Positions 9,705 to 17,170 of a stretch of DNA of 64,000 bases are shown here, in pieces. The notes under the pieces are model-generated. The model made no database searches. It worked only from the letters and a program-made list of their open reading frames with translations, and was not told where the DNA came from. The stretch comes from Shewanella vesiculosa (GTDB lineage: Bacteria; Pseudomonadota; Gammaproteobacteria; Enterobacterales; Shewanellaceae). Location of the stretch: NCBI RefSeq assembly GCF_021560015.1, contig NZ_CP073588.1, positions 1,488,001 to 1,552,000 of the forward strand. Direction: 5' to 3'. The position numbers and the translations under genes were made by a program. Each line of letters starts with the position of its first letter. Within the stretch, counting starts at the first letter, position 1.

Positions 9705-9726
9705 TATAACTCCTTGAGTGGCTAAC

Positions 9727-11593
9727 GAGCCTGTAGAATTACTCGTTTTTAAATTTATTTTGATTAATGAATAAACAATATCTGAGTTTATATTTTGATT
9801 CAATTATTTAGTGTTGTTTAGATTATTATTTAACATGCAGTTTTGTTGGTTTTTTTAGTGCGCTTTAGGGGGGATTGAGGCGGGTTTGAAGCGTTTTTTG
9901 AGGTAAAAAGGGCTTACCCCTTCTTAGTGCATCGCTTGTTGCAACTTTTCTATGTTATGAACAAGACAGTACAGTTGCCACTGGGCATTCACTTTGGCTT
10001 GGCCACGTAAGGTCAATTTATTCATCCCTTTGTTGACCGTAATATTGCCAAATACCGGTTCGATACAGCCCAGTCGTTTGCTATATTGCCGCCGCCCCAT
10101 TGGGCTGTCTATTTTCACTTTCATTTTGTCGGTGTAACTCAGTTTTTTCCGTGAGGCATCATTTTTAAACTGCACTTGCCGACCCGTTTTTATCGGCGGT
10201 TTTCGCATGCATTGCTGTTGCAACGGACAAGTTTTACAATCTTTTAAATAACCGCAAAATCGAGTGTATTCTTGGTGATAACTTTTGACATTAATACCGC
10301 TTCGCCACATTTCATTGCCTGCGGGACATCGGCAAGTTTGCGTTGCTTCGTCATAATGAAAATCATCTGAAGTAAACAATCGAGGCTTGCCATTACGTCG
10401 TTTTAATCTGCGTTTTTCTTGCTCGGTTTCGTAAGTTTCACTTTCTTGAAACAACGGGTTTCGTTTTCTAAATTGATTGTCTGCGATGTAGGTATCAAAG
10501 CCACTTTGTGCCATAAATGCCAGATTAGCTTCACTGTTAAAGCCACTGTCTGCGGTAAATTTTATGGTGTGCTCGCTTGAGGGGTTAACAGGATTGAGCT
10601 TATCGAGTTGTTGTTTTAATTGCGTGACTGCTGGCTGGAGTGTTTGCTGCTCACCGACCGAACCCCACGTTTGTGCTTGTAAGATAATTTGATGTTTATC
10701 ATCGTTTATCGCAATACCATTGTAGCCTTGAATGGTGCCCTTGGATGTGGTCATCTTTGCACTGTCAGGGTCGGTGATATTGCTTTTCACAGGCTTACCT
10801 TGGCTGCCTATTTTTTCTTGGTGTGATGCGAGGAATGCCGTGATTTTATCCGCACTTTTATCTAACTTTCTTTTTTGGTTTAAGTCTTGTGTGACGAGTT
10901 CTTCACTCAACCCATCTTGCGCTTGATGACGCTCAATAATGCGTTTACTTGCCCGTTCTAGTTTTGCTTTTTTACGGCCAAGTTCATCAAATGTACCACT
11001 CCATTCTTTGCTCATTTGACTTTAACTTACAACCATCGATGGCAAACATATTGCGGCCAATGAGCCCTTCTTCATCACAAATCAGCAGCACTTGAGTAAA
11101 TAAGGGTTCTATTTGTTCATGCATTTTAGCCACAAAACCCGCTATCGATGTGTAATGTGGCTGTACATCACCCGACACGCTCATGAACAAAATATTGTTT
11201 TCACACGCCTTAGCAATGCGTCGACTGCTAATTAACCCATGCGCATACCCGAGTAAAATAATTTTGAGCATCACTGCTGGTGAATACGCTGCCGCCCCCG
11301 TTTTATCATTGTGATACCAAGCATCAAACCCCGATAAATCGAGTTTATTTTCGATAATATAACAAAGGGCATACTCGAATGTGCCAGGCAAAATTTGCTC
11401 TGAAAAATTGATGGGAATGAATTTACTTTGGCAGGATAAGTCAGGCTTGTAGTTGGCCATAACAATTTACTGTAGGTGAATAATATCTATTAGATCACAG
11501 GCATCGACACCCTACAAGCTCAAAAAACAACCAAGTTGCTTTATTTATGAAAAAGACGTTGAAACGTCATTTTTGGAGAAATTCTACAGCCTC
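9727..11593 (-). mobile_element. IS1182-like insertion sequence, copy 3
   Basis: This third copy is 1867 bp. It has the same terminal repeats, orientation and flanks (GGCTAAC on the left, AACGCCGC on the right) as the copies at 2632 and 5200. Its transposase is the least damaged, with a single 2-bp lesion. Confidence 0.85.
9924..11460 (-). pseudogene. Frameshifted IS1182-like transposase, copy 3
   Basis: This copy is 1537 bp, two bases short of the inferred intact 1539. The only lesion is loss of GC at about 11013 (TTGCTCATTTG where the others have TTGCTCGCATTTG). It splits the gene into a 157-codon N-terminal frame and a 363-codon C-terminal frame. The T-run that is miscounted in copies 1 and 2 has six T here, giving the continuous reading FLASHQEKIGSQGKP. 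This copy therefore defines the parental frame across that site. Confidence 0.8.
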
Positions 11594-11690
11594 AACGCCG
11601 CACTAAGCGGACTAAAATAGTGGATTATAATGTGTAGCGAATCGAAACCTGACCCACTGTTTTAGTTCCGTTTAAGCGCCTTTTTATGTG
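11594..11690 (-). repeat. attC site split by IS copy 3
   Basis: The arms AAGCGGACTAAAATAGTGG and CCACTGTTTTAGTTCCGTTT pair around a loop holding TGTGTAGCGAATCG. The left core AACGCC abuts the IS end at 11593. The right core near 11683-11690 is degenerate and overlaps the stop codon of the HEPN-like gene. Confidence 0.8.
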
Positions 11691-12409
11691 TGCATTTCAA
11701 CTACCAAAAGAGTTTCTTTTAATTCAGAAGATATACTTAGAATATTATTCTCTACTAACCCAATAAACTCGAGGATTAAGCTAGAGGAGTTAATGGAAAA
11801 ATCTCCTGAATCTAAATTGATAATTAACTTTTCCTCATCACCATCTTGTACTCCACGATTGAATGCTATCTTCATATGGTTCAATTGGGAATGTCTATCT
11901 TCTTCAGTTGAACTTTGAACTTGAGAATTTTGATGTGCCACTTTATTTCTTAGGTTTTGAAACTCCCTTAGTCTACTATAAGTGGCATTATCACTTTTAC
12001 CGCAGACACCAGTAAGAAGTTTAATAAAAATAAGTAACTTTTCAGACGTATTACTATTTTTCAATTGTGTATAACAAAGCTTGCTACCTGTTTGTACCTT
12101 AATGTGTTCACACAATTTCTGTAATGAACTTTCATATACTGTGTATGTAAGAACAATTAATGAGTTATAAAAATAACTTTTAATTTTTGCAGCCTCTACA
12201 AAGTAAGACTCCCCAATTTGTTCTGCTAAATCAGGATTACTATCAAGGTTACTTGCTACTTCAGACTCCAAAGACTCCAACATTTCATTAACTGGTTCCG
12301 CCAAACGGTCGACATATTTTTTTAGATAGTCTATTTCAAACCCGAAGCCTGCTTCGAACTCATTCAGTTCTACAGATTTAGCCTCTACGTTTTCTTTATT
12401 TCTGAGCAA
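11684..12409 (-). CDS. Cassette-borne HEPN-like protein
   Basis: This 241-residue cytoplasmic protein starts at TTG (12409), with AGGTG six to seven bases upstream. The segment LREFQNLRNKVAHQN at about residues 150-165 contains R-N-K-V-A-H. That is the RxxxxH signature of HEPN domains, many of which are metal-independent RNases acting in toxin and abortive-infection systems. The preceding helix (SYFYNSLIVLTYTVYESSLQKLCEHI) is the helix usually seen before that motif in MAE_28990/RiboL-PSP-type HEPN proteins. No antitoxin partner gene is adjacent. HEPN is supported by the motif and helical layout, while RNase activity is inference. Confidence 0.6.
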   Translation of the reverse strand: MLRNKENVEAKSVELNEFEAGFGFEIDYLKKYVDRLAEPVNEMLESLESEVASNLDSNPDLAEQIGESYFVEAAKIKSYFYNSLIVLTYTVYESSLQKLCEHIKVQTGSKLCYTQLKNSNTSEKLLIFIKLLTGVCGKSDNATYSRLREFQNLRNKVAHQNSQVQSSTEEDRHSQLNHMKIAFNRGVQDGDEEKLIINLDSGDFSINSSSLILEFIGLVENNILSISSELKETLLVVEMHT

Positions 12410-12436
12410 GCTAACACCTATAATTTATGGTTGCAC

Positions 12437-12490
12437 ACACAACAGCTTATTGATCGATTCGACCGATAAAGCCGTCCGTTTAAGTTATTG
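12437..12490 (-). repeat. Short attC site, third related copy
   Basis: This is the homologue of the sites at 1404-1457 and 7815-7868, running from CACACAAC to GTTATTG (12484-12490). Its central hairpin, CGATTCGACCGATAAAGCCG, carries small differences from the other two. Confidence 0.65.
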
Positions 12491-12730
12491 ATTAATATCA
12501 TCCTACGTTTTCTATGTCTTTGAAGTAAAGCAATTTAATGACTATTACACTCAAATAAAAAACGTAAATTGCACGTTAAAAGTGTCAACATCAAATGTAA
12601 AAAAATAAACCAAATAATATCAATATATTAAAGCAGCCCTATTTTTCCAACATAGTCCTTTAGGCTGCAAAAAGCCACAGTTAAACGCCCATAAAAATGG
12701 CTACATCAAGTAGCCATTTTTGTTTGTAGC
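12491..12730. other. Non-coding cassette, relic of the rha-type cassette
   Basis: This cassette has the same two edges as the one at 7869-8723. On the left is the shared 3' module (12491 to about 12620) and on the right the 48-base terminator hairpin (12682-12729). Everything between them, including the rha fragment, is missing. In its place is a short hairpin (GCAGCC...GGCTGC, 12632-12667) that recurs at 13428-13461. No gene is present. It looks like an internal deletion of a common parent cassette, or the reverse, an insertion into the other. Confidence 0.6.
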
Positions 12731-12831
12731 TTATAACGCCGTTGTAAATTCTGATTTTGGAGGAGCCCGTTTGTGCTATTCAGCACAAAAAGGAGCGACG
12801 GAAAAACTGTCAATTTGACAACTTTATTATG
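12731..12831 (-). repeat. Probable degenerate attC
   Basis: GTTGTAAATT...TGATTTT on the left pairs with AAAACTG..AATTTGACAAC on the right, with mismatches. The loop holds a second small hairpin (TTGTGCTATTCAGCACAA). The left core TATAACGCC resembles the intact sites, whereas the right core (ACTTTATTAT) is poor. This would be the rightmost attC of the array. Confidence 0.55.
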
Positions 12832-12963
12832 GGTTTACTCAATTTCAAACTGAATTATCGCAAAGTACCCTGATGCTTCTTTAATGTTTTTTGATAAAGA
12901 TAGCCACTTTTAAATAGCGGTGCTTGCGGCCTTCCCGAATTTTGGTTCAAACGAAGTTAGAGG

Positions 12964-13012
12964 GGACGGGGTTATTTTCAAGAGCATACCCTGGAATTAA
13001 ATAACCCCGTCC
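12964..13012. terminator. 14-bp inverted repeat, probable terminator
   Basis: GGACGGGGTTATTT (12964-12977) and AAATAACCCCGTCC (12999-13012) are perfect complements separated by 21 bases. On the plus strand the stem is followed by TTTTTATTTT, so it is best oriented as a plus-strand terminator. It also lies directly past the minus-strand secreted-protein gene and could serve it. Confidence 0.5.
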
Positions 13013-13020
13013 TTTTTATT

Positions 13021-13371
13021 TTAGCCACCACACATTGATGGCTGTCCCGCCCAGTTGCAACATAGGCGCCCGTCAATGTTAGATAACGCCCTACTACCCC
13101 AGCTCGTTGGACATTTGTTATAAAACACACCTAAGCTAAATGTTGCATTCCTATAAGAACCATCAATTCGCTTACAACTAGCATGAATTGTACAATCCTT
13201 TACTTCGATATCAGTGCATGTTTTATAGTAATTTACAGACCCACCATTCCAATCCGGTAAAGTGCAATTACTTTTCAAAAGTGGGGGTTCGGAGCCTGAT
13301 TTTTCTGCTAAGGCAGCCTGATTTAGCGAAAATAACATTATAAGAACAAAAACTAACGATATATTTTTCAT
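13021..13371 (-). CDS. Small secreted Cys-rich protein
   Basis: The start is the ATG at 13371, with AGGA about eight bases upstream. Upstream in-frame codons belong to the leader. The 116-residue product opens with a typical signal peptide (MKNISLVFVLIMLFSLNQAALA, cleavage after ALA). The mature part of about 94 residues contains eight cysteines, in SNCTLPDW, TCTDIEVKDCTIHASC, NKCP and LCCNW/SMCGG, which suggests disulfide bonds in the periplasm or outside the cell. The WNGGS and CTIHASCKR stretches vaguely recall CVNH-type lectin repeats, which I cannot confirm. It is probably another cassette gene. Confidence 0.65.
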   Translation of the reverse strand: MKNISLVFVLIMLFSLNQAALAEKSGSEPPLLKSNCTLPDWNGGSVNYYKTCTDIEVKDCTIHASCKRIDGSYRNATFSLGVFYNKCPTSWGSRALSNIDGRLCCNWAGQPSMCGG

Positions 13372-13399
13372 CTTGGTATCCTTTTCAGTTGTTGGTGAA

Positions 13400-13466
13400 A
13401 ATAAACCAAACAATATTAATATTAGAACAGCCTATTTTTCTCAACATAGTCCTTTAGACTGTTTTT
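13400..13466. repeat. Leader repeat with covarying hairpin
   Basis: These 67 bases, just upstream of the secreted-protein gene, are a diverged copy of 12604-12670. Both share ATAAACCAAA.AATAT and CAACATAGTCCTTTAG. The flanking stem changes in a compensated way, from GCAG/CTGC in one copy to ACAG/CTGT in the other. Conservation of pairing argues that the hairpin matters. Confidence 0.6.
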
Positions 13467-13519
13467 TGTTCACATATTCTTATTATGCAGTCAAAACTCA
13501 TTACAACTGTAAATAAGTA

Positions 13520-14557
13520 AGGGCTATCCACTTAGCACAACCAACCACTATATATTGTGGTTATCGATTTTTAATTGATTGGTACGTTATCGGCTTAGAA
13601 CGCACTGCTTGTTCAAGCAACCTGTAGAATAATAATCCCCGAGAATCTGACTTTCTTCTATTGAAGCGAAATGTAAACTCATCTAAATAATAATCAAGTT
13701 GCTTAGCCTTTACCGCGCCTTGATATGTACCTAAAAGCCATCTTTTACATAATGATGAGACTCGATGCACCCCAGCCATTGTTTCATGTGCAGGTACAGA
13801 TGAACCTAAATGCACTATTCGGTTATGCTTATATCCTTTCTTGTCTATTTGTTTGTATGCTTGAGAGCCATCACTACAAATTGTACTACCAGGTTCAATT
13901 ACATCTTGAATGAATTGATGGATATGTTCTTTGGTTGCACTTTCCACTTGCCTTAAACGTATCCGGCCAAATCCAGAGCGTGATAGCAGCTCAACTGCTA
14001 CCAAAACTACAGCCTTACGCTTACCCTGTTGATTTTTAATAGATGATTGGGGAACGACGCCACCTATTAGTGTTTCGTCAACCTCTACGATGCCGGACAG
14101 TTTATCCCTTTCAGGATCAACCATGGCATACCTTAACTTGTGCATTAATGACCAAGCGGTTTGATAACTCCCAAGACCTAATAACCTTTGAACTCCAAGA
14201 GCGCTGACACCATTTTTTTGATTTGTAATAAACCAGACGGCAGCAAACCAACTTTTCATGGGGGTTCTTGTTTTGTCAAAAAGTGTACTTGATGTTACTG
14301 AACACTGAGAACGACAAGCATGACATTTTAACTTGCCATTACTTAACTGATAAGGTGATTGATGGCTTGAACAGCTTGGGCATATGAATCCGTTTGGCCA
14401 ACGAAGTTTGTAAAGGTAGCTAATGCAGGATTGTTCATCATGAAACCAATCAACAAATTCGCCCCAACTTGTAGGGTAATCTACACCAGCTTTTAATAAA
14501 TACGATGAAGTTTTCATCACTACATATTGACACTGGTGGCGCTAAATGGATAGCCCT
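13520..14557 (-). mobile_element. IS1595-family insertion sequence
   Basis: This 1038-bp element is bounded by near-perfect inverted repeats, AGGGCTATCCACTTAGC and the complement of AGGGCTATCCATTTAGC. The identical 10-bp sequence TAAATAAGTA flanks it at 13510-13519 and 14558-14567, a target-site duplication slightly longer than the 8 bp usual for the family. It contains one intact transposase gene, so it may still be mobile. It lies at the right-hand edge of the cassette array. Confidence 0.85.
13561..14517 (-). CDS. IS1595-family transposase
   Basis: This 318-residue protein starts at ATG 14517; a GTG one codon earlier is possible. The N-terminus carries the IS1595 zinc ribbon (CPSCSSHQ...CHACRSQC, residues about 47-69). 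Then comes the ISXO2-like DDE domain with VEVDETLIGG (first Asp), CSDGSQAY (second Asp) and HRVSSLCKRWLLGTYQGAV. The frame is full length and shows no disruption, in contrast to the IS1182-like transposases of the array. There is no good ribosome site in the leader, as is common for IS genes. Confidence 0.9.
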   Translation of the reverse strand: MKTSSYLLKAGVDYPTSWGEFVDWFHDEQSCISYLYKLRWPNGFICPSCSSHQSPYQLSNGKLKCHACRSQCSVTSSTLFDKTRTPMKSWFAAVWFITNQKNGVSALGVQRLLGLGSYQTAWSLMHKLRYAMVDPERDKLSGIVEVDETLIGGVVPQSSIKNQQGKRKAVVLVAVELLSRSGFGRIRLRQVESATKEHIHQFIQDVIEPGSTICSDGSQAYKQIDKKGYKHNRIVHLGSSVPAHETMAGVHRVSSLCKRWLLGTYQGAVKAKQLDYYLDEFTFRFNRRKSDSRGLLFYRLLEQAVRSKPITYQSIKNR

Positions 14558-14567
14558 TAAATAAGTA

Positions 14568-14842
14568 CAGTGCAGGTCACGTAAAGTGGGAAGTAATGAC
14601 TGATACAAAATATTTAGCAGCAAACTAAAGCTATGGACACAAAGTTTTAGGCGATCAAAAGTTGTGGTTTAAGACGACCAAAAGTTGAGTGGAATTGTGC
14701 ATCATCAAATGTAGGGGAAACACCATTAATTCATTCACTTAATGAGTTTAATTTTTAGGTAAAATTTATTGGCAGAGATCAAAGCTATAGAACAACAACG
14801 CAATCCCTAAATTTCTCATATGTAGTGAAGCACTGCGCTTGT
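14568..14842. other. Remnant-rich gap beside the decayed integrase
   Basis: No gene is seen. Two direct repeats, at 14650-14667 (GGCGATCAAAAGTTGTGG) and 14673-14692 (GACGACCAAAAGTTGAGTGG), are of the kind found in tandem at IS21-family ends, and I read them as an IS relic. At about 14700-14730, ATCAAATGTAGGGGAAACACC resembles the inner edge of the cassette 3' module at 7966-7988. The array therefore probably once reached at least this far. Confidence 0.45.
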
Positions 14843-15520
14843 TCACCCCCGCAGTGCACCGAGCCAGAAGGACCCATTTATTTTACCGCACTCTAAAATA
14901 GTTAGGACTCTTGAGCCTACTGTTGAAGCAGAACCAATATCAGATACTCTTAATTGGAGCAAATCAACGTTGGGGATCAACTGACGCCTAACAGACCAAT
15001 CTAAAACTGTTTTCAACTGTTTGAGAATTGCACCAGATGTTACCCTATTCTTCTTCGACTTTTGATCAAAGAAATCAATCCATTCACCCAGAGTAATATC
15101 TTCTACTAACCGGTCTTCAAACCAAGCAAACAAATGAACTTTAAAACATGACCCATATGTTGCTACAGTACCAGGCTTTAAAGAATTACCTTGCTTTAAT
15201 AGGAATTGTTCACAACAGTACCTAACGGTTGATCTGCTTCTTCGGGTATTGCGTTGTTTCCAATACACTCTTGGATCTGTATCATTCGCTAATGAGTTTC
15301 TAAGTTCTGGTATCAATTTTCGAGCTTCAGCCAGTTTGACATCAGGGTATCGACCTAAGGTTAAACGCCCTGGCGACGAGCGAAATCGAAAGCGATACTA
15401 CCAGGTAATGGTTCCAGCATGACTGATGCGCACACTTAAACCATCGCGGTCTGAAAGCTCAGATTTACCTGAATATGGTTTGCCGTTTATAGAGCGTAAC
15501 AGTTTGTCAGATAAAGACAT
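14843..15520 (-). pseudogene. Decayed DUF4102-type tyrosine integrase
   Basis: Reading from ATG 15520, the frame gives MSLSDKLLRSINGKPYSGKS and GLSVRISHAGTITW, then a TAG at 15400-15398, where a Gln would fit (W-Q-Y-R-F). The same frame then runs on with GRLTLGRYPDVKLAEARKL. Together these are a complete DUF4102 arm-binding domain followed by the SAM-like core-binding domain. The protein stops after about 225 codons, before the catalytic R-H-R-Y domain. Its last residues (about NGSFWLGALRG) are foreign, so the 3' half was lost by rearrangement near 14880. It is a genomic-island type integrase, not an integron IntI. Confidence 0.8.
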
Positions 15521-15704
15521 TTTTAGAGCCTGCTTACATATTTAGTATTGATATATAGAGTTTATGACACATTAAAAATATGTACGCAGGCATGTACACA
15601 GATGCCCTAATAGCAAAGCAAATTCAATGAAATTGAATAAAGTGATTTAAAATGGAATTAATCATGATTTACATGACGTTAAATAGAAAAATGAGTAAAA
15701 ATAA

Positions 15705-17126
15705 ATGAACATAAATCATGATAATCAACCATCCCTATTTTGGCACGATTACGAAACATTTGGGGCGAATCCAAGTAAAGATCGACCATCACAATTTGCA
15801 GGTATTCGAACCGATCTAGATTTGAACATTATTGGTGAGCCTGAAACCTTTTATTGTAAACTTGCACCAGATTATTTACCTGCTGCCGAAGCCATACTCA
15901 TTACAGGTATAACCCCGCAACTGGCTAACCTTAAAGGTATACCTGAAGCTGAGTTTATGAAACGTATCAATGGCTTATTTAGTCAACCAAACACCTGTGT
16001 TGTAGGCTACAACTCACTACGATTTGATGATGAAGTCAGTCGTTATGGTTTTTATCGTAACTTTATTGACCCTTATGCACGCGAGTGGCAAAACGGTAAT
16101 TCGAGATGGGACATTATTGATTTAGTTCGTGCTTGCTATGCATTTCGTCCCGACGGAATTAATTGGCCCATGAAAGAAGATGGCTCTCCGAGTTTTAAGC
16201 TCGAACTACTCACTCAAGCCAATGGCTTAAGTCATGAAAAAGCTCATGATGCTATGTCAGATGTTTATGCCACCATCGCTATGGCTAAATTAATCAAGCA
16301 AAAACAGCCTAAACTGTATGAATATTATTTTAACTTAAGACGTAAACAAGCGGTTGCGGATCATATTGATGTGCTAAAAATGCAGCCATTGGTTCATGTC
16401 AGTTCAAAAATTAGTGCGCTGCAAGGCTGTACCACATTGATTGCACCAGTGGCCTATCATCCAACGAATAAAAATGCAGTGATCTGCGTTAATTTGGCGA
16501 TGGACATTTCTCCCTTGTTAACCTTGTCAGCCCAAGAAATCAGCGATCGTATGTACACCTCGCGTCAAAATCTGGCCGAAAACGAGCTGGCGATACCACT
16601 TAAACAAATTCATCTGAATAAGTGCCCGTTTATCGGTTCACCAAAATTACTTGACGATGAGGTAACAGAAAAATTACAGTTTGATAAAGCATTTGCACGC
16701 GAGCAATATAAACGCCTGAAAAATCACCCAGAATTGCGTGAAAAACTGAACCAAGTCTTTGAACTTGAATCAGACCGTAAACCGATTACTGATCCTGATT
16801 TAATGCTCTACAGCGGTGGTTTTTTCAGCCATGCCGATAAAACGAAAATGGACATTATTTGCCATACAGCACCCCATAATTTAGCCGCATTAGCATTGCA
16901 GTTTGATGATCCTCGTATCAATGAAATGTTGTTTCGCTTTAGGGCCCGTAATTACCCAGAAACATTAAGCGACAGTGAAGCTCGTAAATGGCGTGATTTC
17001 TGTCAACAACGATTATCGAATGCTGATTATGTGATAAAACTCGAAAATCTGGTCGAAGAAACCAGCGAGAATGAACACAAACAAAAGCTATTAAAAGCCC
17101 TATACCAATATTTACAATCATTATAG
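15705..17126 (+). CDS. sbcB: Exodeoxyribonuclease I
   Basis: This enzyme degrades single-stranded DNA 3' to 5' and takes part in recombination and mismatch repair. The 473-residue product matches the family length of about 475. The DEDDh exonuclease domain begins with FWHDYETFG (Asp and Glu metal ligands at residues 15 and 17). Exo II ([10 protein letters not shown]) and Exo III ([10 protein letters not shown]) are both present. The SH3-like and C-terminal helical domains follow. The start ATG at 15705 lies 185 bases right of the decayed integrase, so this gene marks the first core-genome block. The next gene starts 44 bases after its stop. Confidence 0.95.
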   Translation: MNINHDNQPSLFWHDYETFGANPSKDRPSQFAGIRTDLDLNIIGEPETFYCKLAPDYLPAAEAILITGITPQLANLKGIPEAEFMKRINGLFSQPNTCVVGYNSLRFDDEVSRYGFYRNFIDPYAREWQNGNSRWDIIDLVRACYAFRPDGINWPMKEDGSPSFKLELLTQANGLSHEKAHDAMSDVYATIAMAKLIKQKQPKLYEYYFNLRRKQAVADHIDVLKMQPLVHVSSKISALQGCTTLIAPVAYHPTNKNAVICVNLAMDISPLLTLSAQEISDRMYTSRQNLAENELAIPLKQIHLNKCPFIGSPKLLDDEVTEKLQFDKAFAREQYKRLKNHPELREKLNQVFELESDRKPITDPDLMLYSGGFFSHADKTKMDIICHTAPHNLAALALQFDDPRINEMLFRFRARNYPETLSDSEARKWRDFCQQRLSNADYVIKLENLVEETSENEHKQKLLKALYQYLQSL

Positions 17127-17170
17127 TGAACTTTCACTTTACACAATTTATTTCATCTAAGGATAAGGGA

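Noticed and set aside
2632..11593. Reading the three repeated units as a tandem duplication of one gene block
   Set aside because: The sequences between the copies are unrelated cassettes, each with its own attC, so it is a dispersed IS and not a tandem array.
17126..17170. GTG start for cdd overlapping the sbcB stop
   Set aside because: The ATG at 17171 has a strong ribosome site and matches the usual N-terminus of the family.
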